Positions 27,722-36,954 of a stretch of DNA of 43,333 nucleotides are shown here, piece after piece. Where the stretch lies: assembly GCA_001788495.1 (NCBI GenBank), contig MGCF01000092.1:1071-44403 (forward strand), written 5' to 3'. The number at the start of each line of letters is the position of its first letter. Within the stretch, counting starts at the first letter, position 1. Under the pieces are notes generated by a model, which made no database searches, had not been told where the DNA came from, and saw nothing but the letters and a program-made list of their open reading frames with translations. Made by a program: the position numbers and the translations under genes. This DNA is from Candidatus Rokubacteria bacterium RIFCSPLOWO2_02_FULL_73_56. Lineage in GTDB: Bacteria; Methylomirabilota; Methylomirabilia; Rokubacteriales; CSP1-6.

Positions 27722-29380
27722 GTGCGCCGCGCGGCGTGCCGCCTCGCGGCGGCGCTCGTGCTGGCGGGGGCGCTGGGCGGCTGCGGCCAGCGCGCGGAGG
27801 CTCCCGCCGAGGCCACGGGGGGCGCCGAGGGCTACACGGCCGCGTACGGCGACACGCTGATCGAGGCCCTGACCGGCAACATCTCGGGGCTGATCCCGAA
27901 CGTGCAGTCCGACAGCGCCTCCTTCGACGTGGGCTCGCTCCTCTACAACGGGCTCGTCACGCGCGACAAGAACCTCAACTTCATCGGCGACCTCGCCGAG
28001 TCGTGGAAGTTCAGCAAGGACTGCCTCGACCTGGCGATCAAGCTCAAGCGCAACGCCAAATGGCACGACGGGCAGCCGTTCACCGCGGACGACGTCCTCT
28101 TCACGTACGAGACGATGATCAACCCGAAGACGCCGACCGCGTACCGCGAGGACTTCAAGGCGGTCGCGTCCGTGGCCGCGGTGGACCCGTACACGCTCCA
28201 CGTCCGCTACAAGGCGCCGTACGCGAAGGCGCTGCAGACGTGGGAGACCTGGATCCTGCCCCGGCACGTCCTCGAGAAGTACGCGGTCGCGGGCAAGCTC
28301 CGCGACGCGCCGCAGAACCGCACCGACCCGGTGGGGACGGGCCCCTACCGCTTCCACGAGTGGCGGCCCGGCGAGAAGGTCGTCCTGGTGGCGAACCCCG
28401 AGTATTTCGAGGGGCGCCCGTACCTGTCGCGCGTCGTCTACCGGATCATCCCGAGTCAGGCGACGATCTTCCTCGAGCTCAAGGCCAAGGGCGTGGACTC
28501 CGCCGGCCTCACGGCGCTCCAGTACCAGCGGCAGACCGACTACCCGGCGTTCCGCAAGGCGTACCACAAGTACCGCTACCCGGGCAACGCGTACACCTAC
28601 CTCGGCTTCAACCTGAAGGACCCGCGCTTCCGCGACGCGCGGGTCCGCCGGGCGTTCGCCCACGCGATCAACAAGAAGGCGCTGATCGACGGCGTGCTGC
28701 TCGGCCTCGGGCGCGACGCGACGGGGCCGTACAAGCCCGGCACGTGGGCGTACACCGCGAAGGTCAAGACGTACCCGTACGACATGGCCAGGGCGCGGGC
28801 GCTGCTCGCGGAGGTCGGCTGGAGGCCGAACGCCGAGGGGGTCCTCGTCAAGGACGGCCAGCCGTTCAAGTTCGAGCTCATGACGAACCGGGGCAACGAC
28901 GAGCGCAAGAAGGTCGCCGAGATCGTCCAGGCCGCCCTGCAGGAGCTGGGCGTCCAGGTGGAGATCCGCGTGATCGAGTGGGCGGCGCTGCTGAAGGAGT
29001 ACATCAAGAGGCCGGAGCGCCGCTTCGACGCGATCGTGCTCGGCTGGGGCGTCGGGCTCGACCCCGACCAGTACAACATCTGGCACTCGTCCAAGACGGG
29101 CGCCGACGAGCTCAACTTCATCTCCTACGCCAACCCGGAGGTGGACCGGCTGCTCGAGCAGGGGCGCAGCTCCTGCCACCAGGAGGAGCGCACGAAGCAC
29201 TACCGCCGGCTCCAGGAGGTGCTCGCCGAGGACCAGCCGATCATCTTCCTCTACTTCCGCGACGCGCTCCCGGTCGTGTCCTCGCGCGTCAAGCGGATCG
29301 TGCCGGCGCCGGCCGGCATCCGGTACAACTTCACGGAGTGGTTCGTGCCCAAGCAGCTCCAGCGGTACACCGCGGACTGA
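27722..29380 (+). CDS. Peptide/oligopeptide-type ABC transporter substrate-binding lipoprotein
   Basis: The 552-residue protein is an SBP family 5 member (DppA/OppA type). The GTG start, one base after secG, gives a lipoprotein signal with lipobox LGGC and Cys21 as the lipidation site. Characteristic segments are LAESWKFSKD, WHDGQPFTADDVLFTYE, GTGPYRFHEWRPGEKVVLVAN and DARVRRAFAHAINKKAL. The ligand cannot be read from the sequence; the family takes peptides, nickel, sugars or opines. Two matching permeases follow after a hairpin, and no ATPase genes do. Confidence 0.88.
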   Translation: MRRAACRLAAALVLAGALGGCGQRAEAPAEATGGAEGYTAAYGDTLIEALTGNISGLIPNVQSDSASFDVGSLLYNGLVTRDKNLNFIGDLAESWKFSKDCLDLAIKLKRNAKWHDGQPFTADDVLFTYETMINPKTPTAYREDFKAVASVAAVDPYTLHVRYKAPYAKALQTWETWILPRHVLEKYAVAGKLRDAPQNRTDPVGTGPYRFHEWRPGEKVVLVANPEYFEGRPYLSRVVYRIIPSQATIFLELKAKGVDSAGLTALQYQRQTDYPAFRKAYHKYRYPGNAYTYLGFNLKDPRFRDARVRRAFAHAINKKALIDGVLLGLGRDATGPYKPGTWAYTAKVKTYPYDMARARALLAEVGWRPNAEGVLVKDGQPFKFELMTNRGNDERKKVAEIVQAALQELGVQVEIRVIEWAALLKEYIKRPERRFDAIVLGWGVGLDPDQYNIWHSSKTGADELNFISYANPEVDRLLEQGRSSCHQEERTKHYRRLQEVLAEDQPIIFLYFRDALPVVSSRVKRIVPAPAGIRYNFTEWFVPKQLQRYTAD

Positions 29381-29383
29381 GAC

Positions 29384-29411
29384 CATGGGGGGCCTCGAAG
29401 GGCCCCCCATG
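29384..29411. terminator. Perfect 11-bp hairpin after the binding-protein gene
   Basis: CATGGGGGGCC and GGCCCCCCATG flank a 6-base TCGAAG loop, starting 3 bases after the stop. It is a very stable stem without a T-run. It could attenuate or terminate, or protect the 3' end so that the binding protein exceeds the permeases. Confidence 0.6.
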
Positions 29412-29460
29412 CTCCTCGACCAGGCGATTCGTTCACGGCCTCTGAGATCGCCGGTCGCGC

Positions 29461-29466
29461 TAGAAT
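29461..29466 (+). promoter_or_regulatory. -10 box TAGAAT just before the permease gene
   Basis: TAGAAT ends 8 bases before the ATG at 29475, and no Shine-Dalgarno sequence lies between. The spacing is identical to that at iorA and suggests a leaderless transcript for the permease pair. Confidence 0.4.
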
Positions 29467-29474
29467 AGCCCGCC

Positions 29475-30470
29475 ATGCTCGGTTACGCGCTGCGGCGCCT
29501 CCTGCTCGCGCTCCCGCTGCTCGTCGGGATCACCTTCATCTCCTTCGTCGTGATCCACCTGGCGCCCGGCGAGCCGACCGAGATGCAGGACGGGGGCGAC
29601 CTCTCGACCAGGTCCGACAAGCAGATGCGCGAGCGGCTGCGCGAGGAGTACGGGCTCGACAAGCCGCTGCCCGTGCAGTACTGGAACTGGCTCACGCGGC
29701 TCAGCCGTCTCGACTTCGGCAAGTCGTTCGGGCCCGACGCGCGCCCCGTGCTCGAGAAGATCGGCCAGCGCCTGCCGGTGACGCTGCTCCTGAACGTCGT
29801 CGAGATGCTGATCATCATCGTGCTGGCGGTACCGATCGGCGTGCTGTCCGCGACCCGCCAGTACTCGACGTTCGACAAGGTCACCACGGTCTTCGTGTTC
29901 GTGGGCTTCGCCACGCCCGACTTCTGGCTCGCCCTGCTCCTGATGATGCTGTTCGGCGTCCAGCTCGGCTGGCTGCCGATCTCCGGGCTCCGCTCGCTCA
30001 ACTGGGAGTACCTGCCGTTCCTGCGGCAGCAGTGGGACTTCCTGAGCCACCTGATCCTGCCGATCGGCGTCGCCACGTTCGGCGGGCTCGCCGGCTTCTC
30101 GCGCTACATGCGCCAGTCGATGCTCGAGGTGGTCCGCCAGGACTACGTCCAGACGGCGCGCGCCAAGGGGCTCGCCGAGGGCGTCGTCATCGGCAAGCAC
30201 GCGCTGCGCAACGCGCTGCTGCCGATCGTGACGATCCTGGGCCTCTCGCTGCCCGGCCTGGTCGGCGGCAGCGTCATCATCGAGTCGATCTTCGCCATTC
30301 CCGGCATGGGCCAGCTCATGGTGCAGGCGGTGTTCGAGCGCGATTACCCGGTCATCATGGGCAACCTGGTCGTCGTCTCGACGCTCACCCTGCTCGCCAA
30401 CCTGGTCGCCGACGTGACGTACGGCCTGGTGGACCCGCGCATCCGCGTGGGGCGCCGGAGGGGCCGGTGA
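29475..30470 (+). CDS. ABC transporter permease, DppB/OppB type
   Basis: The 331-residue inner-membrane permease has six helices. The N-terminus [20 protein letters not shown] is typical. The cytoplasmic EAA-type loop [20 protein letters not shown] contacts the ATPase. It overlaps the next permease by 4 bases (GTGA). Confidence 0.9.
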   Translation: MLGYALRRLLLALPLLVGITFISFVVIHLAPGEPTEMQDGGDLSTRSDKQMRERLREEYGLDKPLPVQYWNWLTRLSRLDFGKSFGPDARPVLEKIGQRLPVTLLLNVVEMLIIIVLAVPIGVLSATRQYSTFDKVTTVFVFVGFATPDFWLALLLMMLFGVQLGWLPISGLRSLNWEYLPFLRQQWDFLSHLILPIGVATFGGLAGFSRYMRQSMLEVVRQDYVQTARAKGLAEGVVIGKHALRNALLPIVTILGLSLPGLVGGSVIIESIFAIPGMGQLMVQAVFERDYPVIMGNLVVVSTLTLLANLVADVTYGLVDPRIRVGRRRGR

Positions 30471-31324
30471 GGGGCTTCTGGCGCGCGCTCAAGCGCAACC
30501 GCCTCGCGCTGATCGGCGGCGTGGTCGTCGTGATCCTCGTCGGGATCGCGGTGCTGGCGCCGCGGCTCGCCGCGTGGGACCCGAACCGGCCCGACGTGAA
30601 CCGGATCCTGGAGCCGCCCTCGCGCGCGCACCTCTTCGGCACCGACGCCCTCGGGCGCGACGTGCTCTCCCGGATGCTCTACGGCTCGCGCGTCTCGCTC
30701 GCCGTCGGGTTCGTCTCGGTCGGCATCGCGGTGCTGCTCGGCACGGTGCTCGGCGCCGCGGCCGGCTACCACGGCGGGCTGGTGGACGCCGCGATCATGC
30801 GCGGGGTGGACCTCATGCTCGTGTTCCCGCGCTTTTTCCTGCTGCTCGCCGTGCTCGCGTTCCTGACCCCGTCGATCTGGACGATCATGGCGGTGATCGG
30901 GCTCACGGGCTGGATGGGCGTCGCGCGCCTGGTCCGGGCCGAGTTCCTCGCGCTCAAGGAGCGCGAGTTCGTCATCTGGTCGCAGTCGATCGGCGCCGGC
31001 GGGCTCCGCATCGTGTGGCGCCACATCCTGCCGAACGCGATGGCGCCCGTGCTCGTCGCGATGACGCTCGGCATCCCGGCGGCGATCCTCACGGAGTCGG
31101 GGCTCTCGTTCCTCGGCCTCGGCGTCCGGCCGCCGCACGCGACCTGGGGCAACATCCTGAACGAGGGCCGGGACGCGATCGAGATCGCCTGGTGGCTGTC
31201 CGTGTACCCGGGGCTCGCGATCCTCGTGACCGTGCTCTCCTACAACCTGCTCGGGGAGGGGATCCGCGACGCGCTCGACCCGCGCCTGCGCCAGGGTGCG
31301 GGGCGAATTGCGACGCGCGGGTAG
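30467..31324 (+). CDS. ABC transporter permease, DppC/OppC type
   Basis: The 285-residue permease begins [17 protein letters not shown], then [24 protein letters not shown], both family signatures. The EAA-type loop is [20 protein letters not shown]. It would pair with the upstream permease and lipoprotein. The ATP-binding subunits are not in the window. Its 3' end overlaps the tRNA-Leu promoter -35. Confidence 0.9.
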   Translation: MRGFWRALKRNRLALIGGVVVVILVGIAVLAPRLAAWDPNRPDVNRILEPPSRAHLFGTDALGRDVLSRMLYGSRVSLAVGFVSVGIAVLLGTVLGAAAGYHGGLVDAAIMRGVDLMLVFPRFFLLLAVLAFLTPSIWTIMAVIGLTGWMGVARLVRAEFLALKEREFVIWSQSIGAGGLRIVWRHILPNAMAPVLVAMTLGIPAAILTESGLSFLGLGVRPPHATWGNILNEGRDAIEIAWWLSVYPGLAILVTVLSYNLLGEGIRDALDPRLRQGAGRIATRG

Positions 31325-31336
31325 CCGCGCTATACT
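31308..31336 (+). promoter_or_regulatory. Promoter of tRNA-Leu
   Basis: TTGCGA (31308-31313) and TATACT (31331-31336) have a 17-base spacer. The -35 lies within the last codons of the permease gene. The tRNA begins 10 bases after the -10 box. Confidence 0.7.
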
Positions 31337-31346
31337 TCGTCTCCGC

Positions 31347-31431
<85 letters not shown>

Positions 31432-31552
31432 ACCCTCCTTCCCGCGCTTCGTTCCGACGCCCTGGCCCCGCACCCCGCGGCGCGTCCCCGTGCGACGGCG
31501 CCGACCGCTGTGGCATAATGCGCTGGTTCGAGCGGACGGGAAGACTGCCCAA

Positions 31553-32458
31553 ATGACACACTCACTCCCCGTGCTGCAACCCGCGGCGCCGACCCCGGGG
31601 CGCAAGCCCGAGTGGCTCAAGGTGCGGGCGCCCGGCGGCCCCAGCTACATGCGGCTCAAGAGCCGCATGCGCGGGTGGAACCTGCACTCGGTCTGCGAGG
31701 AGGCGCACTGCCCCAACATCGGCGAGTGCTGGGAGGACGCGACCGCGACGTTCATGATCCTGGGCGACGTGTGCACGCGCAACTGCGCTTACTGCGCGAT
31801 CGCCCACGGCCGGCCCGTGTGGGAGGACCGCGAGGAGCCCGAGCGGATCGGCCGGGCGGTCGGCGAGCTCGGCCTGGAGTACGTGGTGATCACCTCGGTC
31901 AACCGCGACGACCTCGCGGACGGCGGGGCCGCGCACTGGGCCGCGACCGTGCGCGCGGTGCGCCGGCACGCGCCGGCGTGCCGGGTCGAGGCGCTGATCC
32001 CGGACTTCCAGGGCAGCGTCGCGTCGCTCGAGGCGGTCCTCGCCGCGCGGCCAGACGTGCTCAACCACAACACCGAGACGGTCCCGCGCCTGTACGGGGT
32101 CGCGCGGCACGGCGGCCGCTACGAGCGGCCGCTCGCGATCTTCCGGCACGCGCGCGCGGTCGTGCCAGGCCTCGTGACCAAGTCCGGGATCATGCTGGGT
32201 CTCGGCGAGACGCGCGACGAGCTGGTGGCGACCCTGCGCGACCTGCGCGAGGTCTCCGTGTCGATCCTGACGCTCGGCCAGTACCTCCGCCCGTCGCCCG
32301 CGCACCTGCCGGTGGCGCGCTACTACGCGCCCGAGGAGTTCCGGGAGCTCGCGGCGCTCGGGCGCGAGCTCGGCTTCGCGCACGTCGAGTCCGGGCCGCT
32401 CGTGCGCAGCTCGTACCACGCCAAGCGGCAGGCCCACGCCGCGGGGGTGACGGCATGA
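31553..32458 (+). CDS. lipA: Lipoyl synthase
   Basis: The 301-residue radical-SAM enzyme inserts two sulfurs into protein-bound octanoyl groups to make lipoate. The auxiliary cluster uses C48, C53 and C59 plus Ser in RSSY at 285-288. The radical-SAM cluster uses C74-x3-C78-x2-C81. A CATAAT at 31514-31519 could be its -10. No lipB is adjacent. It overlaps nuoA of operon 2 by 4 bases and lies upstream of a lipoate-requiring dehydrogenase, which fits a shared purpose. Confidence 0.95.
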   Translation: MTHSLPVLQPAAPTPGRKPEWLKVRAPGGPSYMRLKSRMRGWNLHSVCEEAHCPNIGECWEDATATFMILGDVCTRNCAYCAIAHGRPVWEDREEPERIGRAVGELGLEYVVITSVNRDDLADGGAAHWAATVRAVRRHAPACRVEALIPDFQGSVASLEAVLAARPDVLNHNTETVPRLYGVARHGGRYERPLAIFRHARAVVPGLVTKSGIMLGLGETRDELVATLRDLREVSVSILTLGQYLRPSPAHLPVARYYAPEEFRELAALGRELGFAHVESGPLVRSSYHAKRQAHAAGVTA

Positions 32459-32805
32459 CCTTCGCGCCGCTCCTGATGACGTTCGCGTTCGCGGCGCTCG
32501 TGGCGGGCGCGCTGCTCGGCATCCCGAAGCTCCTCGCGCCGCGGCGGCTCTCGCCGGTCAAGGCCGAGCCGTTCGAGTGCGGCAAGGACCCGATCGCGGT
32601 CTCGGAGGGCCGGTTCGCGATCAAGTTCTCGACGGTCGCGATCTTCTTCATCCTCATCGACATCGAGCTGGTGTTCGTCTGGCCCTGGGCGATGCTCTAT
32701 CGCTCGCTCGGTTGGTTCGGGTTCGCGGAGATGATGGTGTTCCTCGGCATCCTGATGCTCGGGTTCCTCTACGTGTGGCGCAAGGGAGGACTCGAATGGG
32801 AGTAG
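32455..32805 (+). CDS. nuoA: NADH-quinone oxidoreductase subunit A, operon 2
   Basis: A 116-residue, three-helix membrane subunit. FECGKDP is the loop Cys motif and [17 protein letters not shown] is helix 2, with the Asp and Glu of the canonical family (operon 1 has Asp only). The ATG overlaps the lipA stop, so complex I operon 2 is coupled to lipA. Confidence 0.93.
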   Translation: MTFAPLLMTFAFAALVAGALLGIPKLLAPRRLSPVKAEPFECGKDPIAVSEGRFAIKFSTVAIFFILIDIELVFVWPWAMLYRSLGWFGFAEMMVFLGILMLGFLYVWRKGGLEWE

Positions 32806-33254
32806 GCACGTTCTTCACGTCCAGGCTCGACGCCGCGATCGGCTGGGCGCGGAAATACTCGATCTTCCAGTACCCGTTCATCACGGCGTGCTGCGGCATG
32901 GAGTACATGGCCGTGGCGTGCTCGCACTACGACATCGACCGGTTCGGCGCCGGGCTGCCGCGCTTCTCGCCGCGGCAGGCGGACGTGCTGTTCGTGGTCG
33001 GGACGATCAGCCACAAGATGGCGCCCGTCCTCAAGCGCGTGTACGACCAGATGACCGAGCCCAAGTGGGTCGTGGCCTTCGGCGTGTGCACGTGCACGGG
33101 GGGCTTCTACAACAACTACGCCACCGTCCAGGGCATCGACACGATCATCCCGGTGGACGTGTACATCCCCGGCTGCCCGCCGCGGCCCGAGTCCGTGATC
33201 GACGGCCTCATGAAGCTCCAGGACAGGATCGCGGCGCAGGTCCAGAGGTTCTAG
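32796..33254 (+). CDS. nuoB: NADH-quinone oxidoreductase subunit B, operon 2
   Basis: The 152-residue N2-cluster subunit has C32-C33 in TACCGMEYM, C98 in FGVCTCTGG and C127 in PGCPPRPE. It lacks the long N-terminus of the operon 1 copy. It overlaps nuoA by 10 bases and nuoC by one. Confidence 0.93.
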   Translation: MGVGTFFTSRLDAAIGWARKYSIFQYPFITACCGMEYMAVACSHYDIDRFGAGLPRFSPRQADVLFVVGTISHKMAPVLKRVYDQMTEPKWVVAFGVCTCTGGFYNNYATVQGIDTIIPVDVYIPGCPPRPESVIDGLMKLQDRIAAQVQRF

Positions 33255-33751
33255 TGGACGGCGCGGCCATCCTCGAGCGGGTGCGGGCGCGCTTCGGCCC
33301 GGGCGTGGTCGACACGCACGACCACCACGGCGACCACACCGCGGTCGTCACGCGCGACGTGCTCCTGTCGGTGCTCGCGTGGTGCCGCGACGAGCCCGCG
33401 CTCGCGTTCGACATGCTCACGGACCTGACGGCCGTGGACTACCTGCAGTACCCCGGGCGCGAGGACGGCCCGCGCTTCGAGGTCGTCTACCAGCTCTACT
33501 CGGTGCCGCACAACCACCGGCTGCGGGTCAAGGTGCGCGTCGAGGAGGACGCCGCCGTCGTCCCGAGCGCGGTCGCCCTCTGGCCGATCGCCAACTGGCT
33601 CGAGCGCGAGGTCTGGGACATGTTCGGCGTCCGGTTCCAGGGGCATCCGGACCCGCGGCGGCTCCTCATGTACGAGGAGTTCGTGGGCCACCCGCTCCGC
33701 AAGGACTACCCCATCGACCGGCGGCAGCCGCTGATCGGCCCGGGGACGTGA
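33254..33751 (+). CDS. nuoC: NADH-quinone oxidoreductase subunit C, operon 2
   Basis: The 165-residue 30-kDa-type subunit. EREVWDMFGVRFQGHPDPRR and [15 protein letters not shown] are the signature. GTG 33254 overlaps the nuoB stop by one base. Confidence 0.93.
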   Translation: MDGAAILERVRARFGPGVVDTHDHHGDHTAVVTRDVLLSVLAWCRDEPALAFDMLTDLTAVDYLQYPGREDGPRFEVVYQLYSVPHNHRLRVKVRVEEDAAVVPSAVALWPIANWLEREVWDMFGVRFQGHPDPRRLLMYEEFVGHPLRKDYPIDRRQPLIGPGT

Positions 33752-33760
33752 GCGCGGGCC

Positions 33761-35134
33761 ATGGCCGAGCCGACACGGCGCGAGTTCGTGCTGGGCGAAG
33801 GGGGCGGGACCGGCGGCGGGAGCCAGAACCTGCTGGTCGGTCTGGGGCCCTCGCATCCGGCCATGCACGGCATCATCCGCATCGCGGCCGAGCTCGACGG
33901 CGAGACCATCGTGCGAGCGGACGTGGAGATCGGGTATCTCCATCGGGCGTTCGAGAAAGACTGCGAAGTGGGCGGATGGAACAACGCGATCCCGTACACG
34001 GACCGGCTCAATTACGTCTCGCCGCTCATCAACAACTTCGGCTACTGCGCCGCCGTCGAGAAGCTCCTCGGGATCGAGGTCACCGAGCGGTGCAAGTACA
34101 TCCGCGTGATCATGTCCGAGATCTCGCGGGTGTGCGACCACCTCACGTGCATCGGCGCCACCGCGATGGAGCTCGGCGCGTTCACGGCCTTCCTCTACAT
34201 GATCAAGGCCCGCGAGTACCTGTGGGAGCTGGTGGAGGACGTCACGGGGGCGCGGCTCACGATCTCGTACGGTCGTGTCGGGGGCGTCAAGGCCGACCTG
34301 CCCGACGGCCTCGCCGGGAAGGCGCGCAACGCCTTCAAGGAGACGCGCGAGGTCCTGGACGAGGTCCACCGCCTGCTGACCGGCAACCGCATCTTCGTGG
34401 ACCGCATGGTGGGCATCGGCGCGCTCACGCGCGAGGAGACGATCGCGTACGCGATCACGGGCCCGATGCTCCGCGCCGTCGGCGTCCCCTACGACGTGCG
34501 GCGGGCGCGACCGTACGACGTCTACGACCGCCTGGAGTGGGTGATCCCGACGCAGCAGGACGGCGACAACTACGCGCGGTACCTCGTGCGCATCGCCGAG
34601 ATGGAGCAGTCCATGCGCATCGTCGAGCAGGCGCTCGCGATGATCCCGGGCGGGCCGATCAACGTCGACGCCGAGGGGCGGCCGATCGACCCCGCCGCCT
34701 ACGTGGACCGCGGCAAGCAGGGCAAGACCGAGGGCCTGCTGCTCGTGCCGATCACGCTGTCGCCGAACCTCGAGGGCCAGGCGCGCGCCGAGCTGGCCCG
34801 GGTCAGCGTGGGGGACAAGCGGGTCGTCCTGCCGCCCAAGGCGAACACGTACGGCTCCATCGAGGGGCTGATGAACCACTTCATGCTGATCATGGACGGC
34901 TACGGGATCCGGCCCCCGCAGGGGGAGGCGTACGTCCCCGTCGAGGGCGCCAACGGCGAGCTCGGGTTCTACGTCGTCTCCGACGGCTCGGACCGGCCCT
35001 ACCGCGTCCGCTGCCGGCCCCCCTGCCTGCCGCCGATGGCGGCCCTTCACCGCATGATCGAGGGCGAGATGGTGGCCGACCTGGTCCCGACCTTCGGCTC
35101 GGTCAACATGATCGGCGGCGAGCTGGATAGATAA
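33761..35134 (+). CDS. nuoD: NADH-quinone oxidoreductase subunit D, operon 2
   Basis: The 457-residue 49-kDa-type subunit contains GPSHPAMHG, IGYLHRAFEK, the quinone-pocket region YTDRLNYVS and the C-terminal FGSVNMIGGELDR. It has about 30 extra N-terminal residues with a Gly-rich stretch. Its TAA stop overlaps the ATG of a small ORF made of a tandem repeat. Confidence 0.93.
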   Translation: MAEPTRREFVLGEGGGTGGGSQNLLVGLGPSHPAMHGIIRIAAELDGETIVRADVEIGYLHRAFEKDCEVGGWNNAIPYTDRLNYVSPLINNFGYCAAVEKLLGIEVTERCKYIRVIMSEISRVCDHLTCIGATAMELGAFTAFLYMIKAREYLWELVEDVTGARLTISYGRVGGVKADLPDGLAGKARNAFKETREVLDEVHRLLTGNRIFVDRMVGIGALTREETIAYAITGPMLRAVGVPYDVRRARPYDVYDRLEWVIPTQQDGDNYARYLVRIAEMEQSMRIVEQALAMIPGGPINVDAEGRPIDPAAYVDRGKQGKTEGLLLVPITLSPNLEGQARAELARVSVGDKRVVLPPKANTYGSIEGLMNHFMLIMDGYGIRPPQGEAYVPVEGANGELGFYVVSDGSDRPYRVRCRPPCLPPMAALHRMIEGEMVADLVPTFGSVNMIGGELDR

Positions 35135-35243
35135 TGCGAAGCCTCCACATGGCAAGGCCCGCGCGCGGGCCGTCGCTGGACAGATCAGATATGCGAAGCC
35201 TCCACATGGCAAGGCCCGCGGGCGGGCCGTCGCTGGTCAGATC
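35134..35243. repeat. Tandem 57-bp direct repeat with internal palindromes between nuoD and nuoE
   Basis: Copy 1 begins at 35134 and copy 2 at 35191. The first 53 bases of each differ at only two positions. Each copy holds a GC palindrome (35156-35171, perfect 16 bases; 35213-35228, 7-base arms) able to form a hairpin. It fills the whole nuoD-nuoE gap, the only non-overlapping gap longer than 12 bases in operon 2. Confidence 0.9.
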
Positions 35244-35250
35244 TTCATGA
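35134..35250 (+). CDS. Possible 38-residue small ORF formed by the tandem repeat
   Basis: The ATG overlaps the nuoD stop (TAATG) and the TGA overlaps the nuoE start (ATGA). It encodes two 19-residue units beginning MRSLHMARPA. Both base differences between copies change the amino acid, so there is no sign of selection on the peptide. Its role may be only to carry ribosomes from nuoD to nuoE, because nuoE has no Shine-Dalgarno sequence. Translation is unproven. Confidence 0.35.
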   Translation: MRSLHMARPARGPSLDRSDMRSLHMARPAGGPSLVRSS

Positions 35251-35729
35251 CGGCGTCCCGCGTCCAGTTCAGCGGCGAGCAGCTCGCCGAGGTCCGGCGG
35301 CTGCAGGCGCTCTACCCGGACAGGCGCGGCGCGCTCCTGCCCGTGCTCCACATGGCGCAGGACGCCTTCGGCTGGGTCTCGCTCGACGTCGAGGAGTACG
35401 TGGCGGAGCTCTTCGACCTCTCGCCCGCGCACGTGCACGAGGTCGTCACCTTCTACACGCTCTACTTCCGGCAGCCGAAGGGCCGCCACGTCGTCGCCGT
35501 GTGCCACAACCTCTCGTGCCACCTGGCCGGCGCCAAGACCATCCTCGGCCACCTCAAGACCCGGCTCGGGGTCGAGGTCGGCGCGACGACGCCGGACGGC
35601 CGCGTCACGCTCCTGGCGGTCGAGTGCCTGTGCGCGTGCGAGCGCGCGCCGATGATGCAGGTGGACGACCGCTACGAGCTCGACCTGACGCCCGAGAAGG
35701 TCGACCGGATCCTCGAGGGCCTGCGATGA
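35247..35729 (+). CDS. nuoE: NADH-quinone oxidoreductase subunit E, operon 2
   Basis: The 160-residue thioredoxin-like subunit holds the [2Fe-2S] cluster N1a, with C86, C91, C127 and C131 as ligands. It forms the NADH-oxidising tip with NuoF. The ATG overlaps the stop of the repeat-derived small ORF and has no ribosome site of its own. It overlaps nuoF by 4 bases. Confidence 0.93.
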   Translation: MTASRVQFSGEQLAEVRRLQALYPDRRGALLPVLHMAQDAFGWVSLDVEEYVAELFDLSPAHVHEVVTFYTLYFRQPKGRHVVAVCHNLSCHLAGAKTILGHLKTRLGVEVGATTPDGRVTLLAVECLCACERAPMMQVDDRYELDLTPEKVDRILEGLR

Positions 35730-36952
35730 CCGGCGAGCGGATCCTCATGCGCAACTTCGACCGGCCGGACTCGCACACGCTCGCGGCCTACCGGGCAACC
35801 GGCGGCTACGCGGCGTGGGCGAAGGCCCAGGGGATGGAGCCCGCCGCGATCACCGAGGAGGTCAAGGCCTCGAACCTCCGCGGTCTCGGCGGCGCCGGCT
35901 TCCCGACCGGGACCAAGTGGTCGTTCATCCCGAAGGGGCACACGGGTCCCGTGTACCTCGTCATCAACGCGGACGAGGGCGAGCCGGGCACGTTCAAGGA
36001 CCGGTACCTGCTCGAGCGGGACCCGCACGCGCTGCTCGAGGGCATGCTGATCGCGGCGCGCGCGATCCGCGCGGCCACCGGCTTCGTCTACATCCGCGGC
36101 GAGTACGTCGAGCCCTGGCGCCGGTTCGACGCGGCGGTGCGCGAGGCGTACGACGCCGGGTACCTCGGGAAGGGCTTCGACGTCGTCGTGCACCGCGGCG
36201 CGGGCGCGTACATCTGTGGTGAGGAGACCGGCCTGATCTCGTCGCTGGAAGGGAAGAAGGGCTGGCCGAAGGTCAAGCCTCCGTTTCCGGCGATCAAGGG
36301 CGCCTTCGGCATGCCGACGATCGTCAACAACGTCGAGACGATCAGCCACGTCCCCCACATCATCGACCGGGGCGGGGCGTGGTTCGCCGCCCTCGGCACC
36401 AGGACGCAGGGCGGGACGCGGATGTTCTCGGTCTCCGGACGGGTCGCGCGGCCCGGCGTGTACGAGGCATCGGTCGCGATCACGCTGCGCCAGCTCATCG
36501 ACGACCTGGCGGGCGGCGTCACCGGCAACGGGCGGCTCAAGGGGGTGGTGCCCGGCGGCTCGTCGGCGCCGATCCTCCGGGCGGACGAGATCGACGTGAC
36601 GATGGACGTGGACGGGCTGCGGAACGCCGGGACGATGGCGGGCTCGGCGGGCGTCGTCGTGATGGACGAGACCGTGTCGATCCCCGAGGCGCTCCTGGTC
36701 GTCGCGCGCTTCTACGCGCACGAGAGCTGCGGGCAGTGCACGCCGTGCCGGGAGTCCACCGGCTGGATCTACAAGATGGTCCGCCGGATCGTCGAGGGGC
36801 GCGGCCGCAAGGAGGACCTCGACACGATCCTGGACGTCGCCAGGCGCGGCGCCGGCACGACGATCTGCGCGTTCTACGACGGGGCCGTGGGGCCGTACCT
36901 CTCCTACATCGAGAAGTTCCGGGACGAGTTCGAGGCGCTGATCGCGAAATAG
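35726..36952 (+). CDS. nuoF: NADH-quinone oxidoreductase subunit F, operon 2
   Basis: The 408-residue subunit binds NADH, FMN and cluster N3. GLGGAGFPTG at 53-62 is the NADH loop, NADEGEPGTFKD at 81-92 the FMN site, and GAGAYICGEETGL is conserved. N3 ligands are C335-x2-C338-x2-C341 and C381. This is the only NADH-accepting complex I subunit in the window. Confidence 0.94.
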   Translation: MTGERILMRNFDRPDSHTLAAYRATGGYAAWAKAQGMEPAAITEEVKASNLRGLGGAGFPTGTKWSFIPKGHTGPVYLVINADEGEPGTFKDRYLLERDPHALLEGMLIAARAIRAATGFVYIRGEYVEPWRRFDAAVREAYDAGYLGKGFDVVVHRGAGAYICGEETGLISSLEGKKGWPKVKPPFPAIKGAFGMPTIVNNVETISHVPHIIDRGGAWFAALGTRTQGGTRMFSVSGRVARPGVYEASVAITLRQLIDDLAGGVTGNGRLKGVVPGGSSAPILRADEIDVTMDVDGLRNAGTMAGSAGVVVMDETVSIPEALLVVARFYAHESCGQCTPCRESTGWIYKMVRRIVEGRGRKEDLDTILDVARRGAGTTICAFYDGAVGPYLSYIEKFRDEFEALIAK

Positions 36953-36954
36953 CG

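Noticed and set aside
29384-29411. Hairpin as a classical intrinsic terminator
   Set aside because: The stem is strong but no T-run follows, so full rho-independent termination is not supported; listed as a hairpin with moderate confidence.
33251-35212. Long minus-strand open frame of 653 codons opposite nuoC and nuoD of operon 2
   Set aside because: No domain is recognisable and the plus-strand genes are complete; a GC-driven shadow.
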